The translations under genes were made by a program, and so were the position numbers. 64,000 nt of DNA from Wurfbainia villosa (lineage: Eukaryota; Streptophyta; Magnoliopsida; Zingiberales; Zingiberaceae), in assembly GCA_025175895.1 (NCBI GenBank), contig CM045996.1, positions 110,845,179-110,909,178 of the forward strand, in the 5' to 3' direction. Shown piece by piece: positions 21,866 through 32,706 of this stretch; the stretch's first letter is position 1, and every line of letters begins with the position of its first letter. The notes under the pieces are model-generated. The model was not told where the DNA came from and did no database searches. It saw only the letters and a list, made by a program, of their open reading frames with translations.

Positions 21866-22911
21866 AGTTTCCAGTTTTGTGTGTTTAAGGATTCGGTTAC
21901 TCTTATGCATTTTTCATATATTATATGTGTCGGATAATAGTAGGATATGCGTAGGTTAACTCTTTGGTTGCAGGCATAAGATCCGACTATTATGGTCATA
22001 TGTGTGTATGTGATTATATGTGTGTAATAGTATATTTTGTTGAATCCTCGGGGTTGACGAGGGTAGAATTTATTTTTTTATAAATTAGATACGACATTGT
22101 TTAGCCACTCTTTCTATTTTAGTTTACTTTCGATCTAGATTTCATGTACACTCCCTTGTGGAGTATAGGATCGATGGATGCAAATTAAAATAGTTTTTAG
22201 TCTCGACTCAGATCTTCGGATGGCTCGTATATAGCGTAGGAGGAGCAGACGAGATGGTGATGCGATGGGAGACATATTGAAGACAAAAGCCTTAATAGTT
22301 GAAAAATAATTTATTTTTCATATTTATTGCTTATTGTTTGATATGCATGTCATAGGCTAGAAAATTCCTCATTTTCAAATTACTAAGTGGGAGAGGGAAA
22401 TTTTTATAAATTCCCACGACCTCCATTACGATTTGACAAGTGATGCAAACAAACTTGCGCGTCGGCTCTGAGTGCCTTCCTCCCCATCGGATGAGTTTGT
22501 TTGCAGATCACAAGGTCAAATATGATTATAGGGAATTATTAAGGAGCATGTGCACTTCCCCATCGGAAGGCACATAACCCGAGATAATTACCTTGGTACC
22601 GAGTAATGGTGAACACTTAGATACAAATATAACTATCCTCCCCATCGGAGTCACTACTTTTATTTGTAGGGCCAAAGAGGAACCAACTATTAATTTTACT
22701 TGTCAAAAAGTTAGGTTGACAAGATAGTAAAATTAATGGGTAAAACCTCCTCTTGCAAATGTAGAATTCGTATACGTTCACACTATTGTGGCATATGATA
22801 TTCTCGGTGTTTTTAGGTGTTGGTTGATTTTAAAATTTTATTGTTTGAGGAATCAATAATTTTTTGAAATCTAATGTTTTGATCTATGTGATTCTTAGGT
22901 TTTCTTTCAAA
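21866..22911 (+). other. Untranslated leader of A
   Basis: About 1.05 kb of noncoding DNA between primer site and gag, shared with T1 (inverted, 99-1138) and D (inverted, 41846-42879). The second half contains the hairpin array at 22445-22737. No gene seen. Confidence 0.8.
22445..22737 (+). promoter_or_regulatory. Leader stem-loop array with CCATC loop (family I)
   Basis: Three hairpins share an apical TCC-CCATC-GGA. Hairpin 1: outer GCAAACAAACT/AGTTTGTTTGC (22445-22455 with 22494-22504), motif 22481-22491. Hairpin 2: ATGTGC/GCACAT (22548-22553 with 22570-22575) enclosing CTTCC/GGAAG. Hairpin 3: TACAAATA/TATTTGTA (22622-22629 with 22661-22668) enclosing CTCC/GGAG. A fourth, long hairpin lacks the motif: ATTAATTTTAC and CTTGTCAA pair with TTGACAAG and GTAAAATTAAT (22689-22737). 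T1 keeps stem 2 through two G.U pairs (GTGTGT/GCACAT), and D keeps stem 3 through one. Function unknown. Confidence 0.6.
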
Positions 22912-23700
22912 ATGACTTTCAACCCGCTTGCTGTGATACTAAAAGAGAATAAACTTACTCGACCCAACTATGTTGATTGGAAGAGGAATCTTGACATTGT
23001 CTTGACTGCTGAGGAATACAAATATGTACTCTTCAAAGAGTGCCCTCCTAAGCCTGCGGATGATTCTGGGGAAAAGTAGAGAGAGAGTTATAAGAAGTGG
23101 ATCAAGGCTGATGAGATGGCACGGTGTTACATTTTGGCATCTATGTCAAATGTACTGCAACATCAGCATCAAGCCATGCCCACAGCTTATGACATGATGC
23201 TCAATCTCAAAGAGCTTTTCGGACACCAGAATTGGGCTGCAAGGCAAGAAGCCATGAGAAACTTGATGACGACCACCATGATCGAGGGAACACCCGTGAG
23301 GGATCATGTTCTCAAGATGATGGCTCATTTGAATGGAAGTCCTCGGAGCTGAGATCGATGGGAAAACCCAAGTCGATTTCATTCTCCAGTCTCTACCTAA
23401 GAGTTTTGAGCAGTTTTGCCTAAACTACAACATGAACAAGAGGTTGTATTCGTTGGCAGAACTTCTGACAGAACTCCAGGTGGCAGAGGGGCTATTTCAT
23501 CAGAGTGCTCAGGCACATGCCATGGTGACCCAAAAGGTTTCTACTTCTAAGCCGAAAGGCAAGAAGAAGAAGAAACAAACTGGGGAAAAGGCGGTGGGAG
23601 ATACTCAGGGAGGAGTGAAGAAGCCAAAAGGCAAGTGCTTCACTTGTAAGCAGACTGGACACTGGAAGAAGGACTACCCCAATCGCAAGCAGAACAAAGG
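22912..23700 (+). pseudogene. gag: gag pseudogene of A
   Basis: Starts at ATG 22912 (MTFNPLAVILKENK). It runs through YVDWKRNLDIVL, a stop at about 23077, then the capsid-like helices (ARCYILASMSNVLQHQH ... LFGHQNWAARQEAMRNLM). A one-base frameshift near 23335 moves to the frame with FILQSLPKSFEQFCLNYNMNK. A Lys-rich linker leads to the zinc knuckle at 23636-23677, which reads CFTCKQTGHWKKDY, with the final Cys ligand replaced by Tyr. One stop, one frameshift and one lost ligand make it non-functional. Length before damage is about 260 codons, usual for Copia gag. Confidence 0.9.
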
Positions 23701-25145
23701 TATATCTTTTGGTCTAGTCGTTGAAACATGTTTAGCGGTGTTATCTACCAGCACCTGGTGTGTAGATACGGGAGCCACTGATCATGTCTGCAATACTTTG
23801 TAGGGGTTCCAGGAAACTAGACGACTGGCTGAGGGACAGATTACCGTGTACTTGGGTGATGCCACGAAGGTGGCGGCTGTTGCAGTGAGAGACGTTCATT
23901 TATCTTTTGAGAAAAATAAAGTTTTGGTTCTTAAAAATTGCCTTTATGTACCCTTATTTAGAAAGAATTTAATTTCAGTTTCTAAATTATTTATGGATGG
24001 ATATTCTATTTCTTTTAATGACAGAGTTGTTATAAAAAGGAATAGGGACATTATCTGTTCAAGTGCATTGATAGGAAATTTGTACACACTTGAACCAAAA
24101 CCTCCCACGATGCATATTGAAATTAATAACTCATCTTCTAATTCCAATAAGAGAAAAGAACCTTCGAAGATGAACCAAACATATCTTTGGCATCTTAGGC
24201 TTGGTCACATTAACCTAAGCAGAATTCAAAGGATGATAGTTGATGGACCTTTGGGTTCATTAGTGGTGGAGGATCTCACAACCTGTGAATCTTGCTTGGA
24301 GGGTAAGATGACCAAGAGGCCTTTTAAGGCCAAGGGGTATAGAGCCAAAGATGTGTTAGAATTGGTTCATTCTGATTTGTGTGGTCCTATGTCTATCCAG
24401 GCTAGAGGTGGTTTTGAGTATTTCATCTCTTTTATAGATGATTACTCAAGATATGGATACATTTACCTGATGCGCCGTAAGTCTGAATGCTTTTACAAGT
24501 TCAAAGAATTAAAGGCTAATGTGGAGAAACGTCAAGGTAAAAGTATCAAGATACTACGATCTGATCGTGGTGGCGAGTACCTCTTGGAAGAGTTTAGGAA
24601 CTACTTATCAGAGGCTAGGATTCAATCCCAATTGACTGCACCTGGCACACCCCAGCAGAACGGTGTAGCAGAATGAAGGAATAGGACTCTTATGGAGATA
24701 GTTAGATCGATGATGAGTTATTCTAAGTTGCCAGATTCGTTCTGAGGATATGCTCTAGATACGACGGTGTACATTCTGAATTTGGTTCAATCTAAATCAG
24801 TGCCTTCTACTCCCACAGAATTGTGGATTGAGCAAAAGCCTAGTCTAAGATATATTCGAATATGGGGGAGTCCAACACATATGCTGAAGGCAGATGCTGG
24901 TAAGTTGGAACCTCATACAGAAGTACGCATTTTCGTTGGCTATCCTAGAAGAACGAAGGGTGGTTTGTTTTATAGTCCTAGAGATTAGAGGGTGATCATT
25001 AGCACGAACGCCAGATTTCTAGAGGAAGACTATGTTATGAGCCACAAGCCCAAGAGTAAAATTATTCTGGAGGAATTAAAAGGGGAAGTCACTTCTTTAG
25101 TACCACCGGTACAATAAGATATTCCACATGTCACTGCACCGCGTT
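23701..25145 (+). pseudogene. pol: pol pseudogene of A: protease and integrase
   Basis: Protease has WCVDTGATDHVCN (active-site DTGA) at about 23757-23795, followed by a stop. The open frame 23846-24676 covers the GAG-pre-integrase domain (LWHLRLGH ... CESCLEGKM) and the integrase core (HSDLCGPM, FIDDYSRYGYIY, RSDRGGEYL, TPQQNGVAE) with the D,D,E residues in place. A CGA-to-TGA stop (24674) follows the catalytic Glu and a TGG-to-TGA stop lies at 24743. The C-terminal part resumes at 24767-24988 (WGSPTHMLK, FVGYPRRTKGG). A deletion near 25145 removes the Arg-rich linker that D retains. Broken, but the domain order is complete. Confidence 0.92.
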
Positions 25146-26760
25146 CTTGGGAGAATCTTCTGATTTGGTCCCTGGCGAACATGAACCTGATCCCTGGACA
25201 TATGACGAGGCAATCCAAGATAAAGATGCAGCATCTTGGCAAAATGCAATGAATACTGAGATTGAATCTATGGATTCAAATCAGGTCTGGGAGCTAGTAG
25301 AACCACCCGATGGTGTAAAAACCATTGGATGCAAGTGGATCTACAAAAGAAAGAGAGGAATAGACGGGAAGGTTGAGACCCTCAAAGCAAGGCTTGTTGC
25401 GAAGGGGTATACTTAGAAAGAGAGTATCGATTATGAGGAGACCTTTTCGCCGATAGCCATGCTTAAGTCTATCCAGATTCTCTTATGCATAGCAGCTCAT
25501 ATGGATTATGAGGTGTGGCAGATGGATGTCAAGACAGCTTTCCTTAATGGAAGTCTTGAGGAAAACATCTATATGAAGCAACCAGAGGGATTCATTGCGA
25601 ACGGCAAAGAGCATCTTGTATGTAAGCTTAATCGGTCCATTTATGGATTGAAGCAAGCTTCGAGGTCTTAGAACATATGCTTTGATGAGGTAATCTAGTC
25701 TTATGGATTTATTCAAAGTCCGGATGAGTCTTGTGTATACAAGAGATGTGACGGAAACATAGTGGTATTTCTTGTACTATACGTAGATGACATTTTGTTA
25801 ATTGGCAACAATGTCAAAGTGTTATCGGACGTAAGAGTATGGTTGTCCAAAGAATTTGATATGAAGGACTTGGGAGAGGTGGGATACATCCTTGGGATCA
25901 AGGTTATAAGGGATCGTAGGAAAAGGATGTTGTTCTTATCCCAAGCTTCATACATAGACAAGATTATGGAGCATTTTAGCATGCAGAACTCCAAGAAGGG
26001 TTTTCTACCTTTCAGGCATGGAGTTCCTTTATCTAAGGAGATGTGCCCTAGAACATCTGAGGAGATAGAGGAGATGAAGGCGGTTCCTTATGCTTCGGCA
26101 GTAGGAAGCCTCATGTATGTGATGCTATGTACAAGACCAGATATCTTCTTTGTCGTGGGCATGGTCAGCAGATATCAGAGTAATCCAGGCCAGGGACATT
26201 CGACTGCGGTAAAGCATATATTGAAGTACCTGAGAAGGACTAGGGATTATATGCTGGTTTACTAGGCAGACCAATTACTCCCTGTGGGTTACACAGATTC
26301 GGACTTCTAATCTGATAGGGATAACAGTAAGTCTACCTTAGGTTTTGTGTTTACTTTGGGAGGTGGAGCCATTGTATGGAGGAGTGTCAAGCAGAAATGC
26401 GTGGCGAACTCCACCATGGAAGCTGAGTATGTGGCAGCCTCTGAGGCGGCCAAAGAAGCTGTGTGGCTCAGGAACTTCCTGATGGACTTGGATGTGATTC
26501 TTGGTTTGCCCAGAACTATCACAATTTATTGTGATAATAGTGGTGCAATTGCAAACTCGAAGGAACCACGAGCCCATAAGACTAGTAAACACATAGAGCG
26601 CAAGTACCACCTGATACGAGAAATCGTAAAGAGAGGAGAAGTTGTTGTGGCCAAGATTGCATCAGAGGATAACCTGTCAAATCCTTTCACTAAGGCCCTT
26701 CCAGTGAGAGCTTTTGATAGGCATGTGGAAGGAATGGGGATCATATGTATGGTAGTTTGA
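25146..26760 (+). pseudogene. pol: pol pseudogene of A: reverse transcriptase and RNase H
   Basis: RT begins with NQVWELVEPPDGVKTIGCKW and has a CAG-to-TAG stop in KGYTQK (25414). It continues with DYEVWQMDVKTAFLNG and IYGLKQAS, two stops near 25668-25700, then the open frame 25762-26265 with the catalytic YVDD at 25780-25791 and YASAVGSLMYVMLCTRPD. RNase H contains GYTDSD, a CAA-to-TAA stop, EAEYVAASEA, IYCDNSGAI and the C-terminal SNPFTKALP, ending at TGA 26758-26760. All catalytic boxes are intact and the damage is mostly stop codons, so this copy decayed in place by transitions. Confidence 0.92.
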
Positions 26761-26781
26761 GGACAGCATAGTCTTTTAGTA

Positions 26782-26793
26782 TAAGTGGGAGAA
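26782..26793 (+). other. Polypurine tract of A
   Basis: TAAGTGGGAGAA directly before the 3' LTR. The inverted equivalent in D is at 38672-38683. Confidence 0.85.
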
Positions 26794-27716
26794 TGTAGGG
26801 ATGTATACTGAAAAGTCTATCTTTTGTATGAACATCTTTATTTTGAAATAAGAATCACATGATCATTGTTTGTATTTTTATGGTTATGCAATATTGTCTA
26901 ATACATTACATTGTAGATAACATGTTGTGTGGTATCACACGGGAATCATGTTATCAGCTCCTTGTAAAGTTTAAGTAAATGCTCACAACCGAGATGGCTT
27001 TGGACAAACCATCGGAATGGTTGTAGTGTGATTTGGTATTGGTTTGTCTTGACCATAGAATCACACTAGTGCACTTTGTGTGTATTGAGCAGGACCGACA
27101 TAAAGGTGATTCGCTTTATTGTTGACTACATAATCGAATCAGACCTCAGATATTATTTTGTACATGTTCTTAATCCCGATATAATAACGGGCACATATAC
27201 TTAGTATTCATCTCTTTGATTTACCAATGGGCGAGATTTATAGATTAAATCGATAGGCTCGGTAAGTTGGGAGATGATATTATTTATATGGTGTGTCGTT
27301 GATTATAGGAGGAAACCATGTCCTATATATTAGGATGATGATGTCCCCTTGAGAAGCTCATAAGGTTCATAATGTAAACCTTGCAGGTGGACTTGGTCCG
27401 GCATGATGAAAAGGTTGAGTGGTACTACTCATGGAGTTAGATGTTGATTAATTAATGATCAGTAAATTAATTAATCGACGGACATTCGAGATCTTAAACA
27501 CGGGGAGAAAATGTACAAATAATATATGGAGCCGATATTATCTTATGGGGGTTGGTGAGGTAGATCAATGATAATCCTTTAGTGGATTGGCTTATCATTA
27601 ACGGATCGGACTTTATGTGGGCTTGATCCATGGGTGGCCCAGATCCAACTCCTCCTCATGGTCCCTAATGTAGCCTATTAACACCTCATGAAGCTTAGAT
27701 CCAATGGATAGAAACA

Positions 27717-27815
27717 AAACTCTAGATCCAAAGGTAGAGATTAAATCTCTAAGATCCGACCGTTGAGATTAAATCTCTAGATCCGACGGTTGAGATTAAA
27801 TCCCTAGAACCAATG
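27717..27815 (+). repeat. 27-bp tandem repeats upstream of the TATA box (A 3' LTR)
   Basis: Three copies of a unit containing GTTGAGATTAAATCTCTAGA and CCGACGG. They include CCGTTG, which fits the plant MYB core CNGTTR. They lie about 35 bp upstream of TATA. Confidence 0.8.
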
Positions 27816-27847
27816 GTGGAGATTAAAAGGAGGTTTATCCCTAACTC

Positions 27848-27854
27848 TATAAAA
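27848..27854 (+). promoter_or_regulatory. TATA box of A 3' LTR
   Basis: TATAAAA within AACTCTATAAAAGGAG. Absent from the A 5' LTR because of the deletion. Confidence 0.72.
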
Positions 27855-28700
27855 GGAGTTTGAGGGGTTGGCGTGGAGAATCAATCAAGAGAAGCTAGGG
27901 TTTTAGAGGTTGGCGGCAAGAGATAGGAGCTAGGGTTTGGGCTTGGGCGGCACCTAATAAGGAAAGATTTCCTTGCCTTCTTCTTCTTCCTCAAGCTGCC
28001 AGCGCCCCTTGAGCTCCTTCCAACCCTTGGCCGGCGTCCAAACTCCCTCTTCTTCTTCTCCTTGGCTGGTGGAAACAAGATATAGGGTTTTCCCTTGGTG
28101 TCTTGGTCAGTTTCCACCATAATCTCCTCTTCCTTCTTGGCCGACGGCAAGCTCCATCCTTGGAGGTTGTTGGTTGGTTGAAAGAAGGAATAAAGCTTTG
28201 TTTCTATTCTTCCTCTTGCTCGGAACGAGCAAGGAAGGAAGATTGGTGATCTAGGAGCTTTAACTTTTGGTAGATCGTCACCCACACGACGTCCGAAAGG
28301 AGGAAGGTCATACATTAGAAGATCGAGAGGTATACCGATTCTCTATCCTCTTTTGTAACATGTTTGTTTTTGTTTTTCAATTATGAGCATGATATAATTC
28401 TATTTGTGGCTAAATAATACTTGGATCCTGAACATAAATACGAAAGCGACGATCCAGACATCATCTATTCCGCGGCTACTCGTAGAATAGAGGTTGGTCG
28501 CTTGAACAACAAGTTTGTTCAAGTGACCTCTCTAAACGAATAGCACGACGATGACTTGATTATTTGGGCAATCCCTTTTGTCTATGATTAAATTTTTTTA
28601 ATCCGGGGACATCGATGGGATCGCCATGAACAAACAACCAAGGTGAAGTGGGAAGCGAAGTTTCCCCTCACGGATCAATGAAACCAAACCCATCATAACC

Positions 28701-29030
28701 GTGGAGGCAGGATGACTGATGACCCTCTCAACCACAAGGGAGACCTAATCGCCAGCATGCATGTAAATGGTATGAATGCATAGTCACACATACAGACATC
28801 CACTAAAGACTCTCTATTCTACAGAGAGTCATACCAATCTGATCAATGCACTCTCTATCCTGCAGAGAGTCGTACTTAACTGATCATAACACGCTAGGAC
28901 CATCGGTCCATAGTGACACACTATTCTCGATTCACATGACCATTTATACAACACATGATCGGTAATGAATATGCAACCTAAGGGTATTGGAATCAACCCT
29001 ACGTTCAGGACATTACCTACCCACGAATGA
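28701..29030 (-). repeat. G1 LTR segment 2
   Basis: Continues G1 after element A with GTGGAGGCAGGATGACTG, matching 30361 onward of G2. The pairs of short AGAGAGT-type repeats at 28805-28870 also occur in G2. Ends with AATGA (29026-29030), the target duplication of G2. No gene seen. Confidence 0.72.
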
Positions 29031-32000
29031 TGTCACGCCCTGAGAGTATGTCGTGCTGAAAAACAAACGGATGACATCTCTCCTGTACGTGGCAACATAT
29101 CGAGTTAATACAAAGCCCATAAGCCCACAACTACATAACATATATATGGACAATACTAAACAATACAACCACAACAACACAAAGGTGTGCACCGGTGCGA
29201 CTCTAACATACTACACAAAATAACATACAAACCAATAGCCAAATACAACACTGATTATACATGGCCATAATACAAAACAACAGCGGAAGCAAATACGTGG
29301 AAAACTCCAATTGTTCGTGTGAGATGGGGGAGTCAACTGAGCTCCAACGCCCAAGGAATCTTATCTATGCACAGAAGCCTGTGGTCCGGGGTGAGTATAA
29401 ACTCAGGGGTAATATATAGAAAGTGCATGAGCAACATATAAGGATATAGAGATCTACAAGTATACATGTGAAAATCTACATGTATACAGCATGAGTCCAA
29501 TAGACATATAGTTCTATCCAAATATAGTAACAAGTAACCACAGTATAGTCATACTCAATGTATATACTAAACTGATCAACTGAACATGAAGTAATGTACC
29601 AACGTACCTGACGATCTGCAACACTATAAGCTATATCATCCTGAATAGATATATAATAGCATAACCCATATAACGTACAAAGTCAATCTCATACCTGACC
29701 AACACTCAGATATATGAACAGTATATAATCACATGTAATAACATCCCAATACATATCACACTATGACATGATGCTAATCAAATTCATATAACAGTCTGGA
29801 CCGACACATATATCATGCTCAACACACAGTAGTATATAATATGCAAATGGCATGTATCATGATGTATAAGCATGCAACAATCATAGCTCAATCAAATGCA
29901 GCATCTCACAAGCATATGTAAAACATATATCAAATACATGCATACATATATATCAGCAATGCATATGCATGCATGGTCATGCCTGCGCACCCCTACTCAC
30001 TACCACGACCCCAGTGTGGCCCAGGTGGCACGACATGACAACTATCCCGACTCCAGCCGCCACCACTCTCGAGTGACCGAGTTGGGTAGTATGAAACAGT
30101 AGCTAGCCGCCATAGAGCTATATGTCACTCACACGGGGGTCCTGCTGCTAGCCGCTCCATCCCTACCCATGAGTAGACGAGCACTGCACCTAGGACAACT
30201 GCACATCACACGACTACCGTCTATAGTGGGTGAGTGCGCTAACTACCACTCCGCACAGTGACCAAGTGCGCATCTCCAACTACCACCATCCATAGTGGCC
30301 GAGAACGGCACGCATAACAATGCTCTGCCCTCAATCCTGCTACCACTACCCCGAGTGGCCGAGGAGGCAGGATGACTGGAAACCCGTCTCAACCACAAGG
30401 GAGATCCCAATCAACAGCATACATGCAATGTAATGATGCATAACTCCATACATGTATCCTCGCAACACTCCCTATCCCACGGAGAGTCCTAGTCAACCAA
30501 AAGTCAACTATGCAAGGACTACAATCCACAAGACTCTCTCTATCACACAAAGAGTCATACACATCTGATAGTCAACCACGCTAAGACCTCTAGTCAACAG
30601 CGAGATACTATCGACCGTCCATATAACCATACAAAGACACACAATCCATAATGGGTATACCATCACGATAGAACCTCTAGTCCATGGCCACATACTAACA
30701 ACCACACACTTATCTATGCATAGACAACTAGATCCACCATAGATGCACAACTAATAGGTGTACGATACAACAATCGACTTCATAATCTGATCCATCACCT
30801 AACCCTAGTGATGTAATACAGTAACCCAATCTGAGGTCACAAAGATAACCCTAATCACATGTACTTACTGAACATCTATCAACTAACACACAATAGGGTT
30901 TACAGTTCCTATTCGTGCTAGATAATCAATGAAGTAACAGAGTATATATCTCAAAGGTCAAGGCAGTACAAGCATATGATTAAATAAGAGTGGATCTAAG
31001 ATCAAAGTAATAGCATAAGTCTGAATTCATGCACCAGATTTAGATCAAAACTACCTGACCAGGGTAGATATTACCCACTTGATACGAAGATCGAATAATC
31101 CTCACGGTCGTGGACCTGCTTCGTATCCCAAACCTGCACATAATAGCAACAATGATTAAGTACAAGTATCCAATAAACGTAGGAACTAAACATTACATCG
31201 TTCCTATACTCGCATCCTTTCCTCATCTACGGGTTGAAACCTTGAGCACAACCACTCATAACCCCAAATTTACATTCATCCTTGGTCAATTTACCCAACC
31301 AAGCTCTCTCCCACATCAACAAGATCAATTAAAGTATATAGATCTAAACAACACTCACATGGCTATCCTATCATCTAAACATAATCTCAACACTCAAAAT
31401 GATCCAAACTTACCACAATATCCAAATCACCACAACCAAGCAATTCATACACACACACACCATCGTTCACAGCCATGGCAGCTCATCGTTTACAGCAACA
31501 TACAACCATGAACACAACCAGATCATCTACGAATCAACCAATCATCAATTGGACTCACAACCGACACAACAACACAACATCATCAATAAACACTCTAAAA
31601 TCAACAACAACAAACATTGATTATACTCAAATCACAATCGCCAACCTCACTGGTTCGGTGACAGTAAAACCTCCCCAACTCATCCACCGAATAGATCACA
31701 ACACATACAACAATTACCATTAACGCAACCACATTAATCTATAGAAAAAACCATGAACGGAACAGAAAAGGAAACGAACTCACCGCCCAAATCTTCACCG
31801 GCAACAGTTTTCCCAGCTGCCTCCTCCCCACTCAACGATCGGAGCTAATGAAAGTGAAGGAAACACAGGTAAGGGAAAGATCTCGTTCAACCCAAGGAAG
31901 AAGATCAACCACTTACTAGATTCCGACAGAATTTGTGAAGCCCCAGCTCAGATCGAAGACCTGATGAAAACAACCGCTAAGCAGACAATGAAGAGGAAGA

Positions 32001-32701
32001 GAAAACAGGCAAAACTTGAAGGAGTGGCGCACCGGATCGGGGTCATCATCGAGAACCCTAAGCCACCAGCTTCTCCTCTTGAAATCGCCAACTCGAGCAG
32101 CTGCAGCGTCGGCCGATGAGAGATAGCAGAGATCGACCGGAGCTCAATTCGACATGACATAAAACAGCGACGCAAGGACAAGGAAGAAGAGACGCCGACG
32201 AATCGAGCTTCGCGATCCAAGGCGACTATCGATCGGGTCAACGTCGGAGGAGATCAATCGCAGCGACGAAGAAGGGAAGAAAATCGCTGAGACCTCGGAA
32301 GAAAAGGATTAGGCTGATCTCCGACTGGAAAAACCAACCGAAGCGGTGACATCGCCGAGCTCTCTCACGAGGAGATCGACGAGCTGGGAGAGAATGATGG
32401 TCGAAGCAGAGGTGCGGAGATGATCGAGCGAACATCGATCGCGATTTACGATCTGATTTGGGGATTTTAAAAGAGGTTCGCCAGCTTGGTTCAAACCGTG
32501 AAGTTCCAACCATGTCGTCCAGCCCAATTAAACCCACATCAATTTGGTTCAGCCCTTAACCCAAGTCAAACCCAATGAATTCAGCCCAATGGGCTCAGCC
32601 CAATAGATTCAGCCCAATAAACTAATTAAACCCCATTAACCCACTAATTAACCCAATTAATTAAAGGGTTAATCCATATAATTTTTTTTTCGTATCTTAC
32701 A
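29031..32701 (-). mobile_element. G2: 3.67-kb solo LTR, gypsy-like
   Basis: Ends TGTCACGCCC (29031) and GTATCTTACA (32701) with the target duplication AATGA at 29026-29030 and 32702-32706, and no internal region. Read on the minus strand it runs TGTAAGATACG ... GGGCGTGACA. A promoter-like region rich in AATTAATTGGGTT, then CTTTTAAAATCCCC near 32460, precedes GC-rich transcribed-leader-like sequence. The lineage (Tekay/Del) is inferred from the GGGCGTGACA end only. Long minus-strand frames at 31948-32537 show no recognisable domain. The LTR is long, and an unrecognised internal insertion is possible. It is inserted in related LTR G1. Confidence 0.82.
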
Positions 32702-32706
32702 AATGA

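Larger units (their letters stand above)
20393..28695 (+). mobile_element. Element A: Copia family I LTR retrotransposon, nearly full length
   Basis: 5' LTR 20393-21848, primer site, leader, gag-pol 22912-26760, PPT and 3' LTR 26794-28695. The target duplication TAACC is at 20388-20392 and 28696-28700. Order of domains is gag, protease, integrase, RT, RNase H, so it is Ty1/Copia. The 5' LTR lacks 479 bp present in the 3' LTR, including the TATA box. The polyprotein has about ten stops and frame breaks, most explained by C-to-T (or G-to-A) changes such as CGA to TGA, CAG to TAG and TGG to TGA. Inserted in G1. Confidence 0.95.
26794..28695 (+). repeat. Element A 3' LTR (complete)
   Basis: 1902 bp, TGTAGGGATG to ACCCATCA, followed by TAACC. 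Contains three 27-bp repeats (about 27717-27815), the TATA box at 27848-27854 and a long transcribed leader rich in TTC and CCGGC. Noncoding: the minus-strand frame 27881-28315 is not conserved as a protein in the D LTRs. Confidence 0.94.

Noticed and set aside
31110..31723. Plus-strand frames rich in His, Thr, Asn and Gln
   Set aside because: Composition of CA-rich DNA inside G2; overlapping in different frames without domains.
31948..32537. Overlapping minus-strand frames (97, 99 and 72 codons)
   Set aside because: They lie in the GC-rich transcribed part of solo LTR G2, overlap each other in different frames and show no domain.
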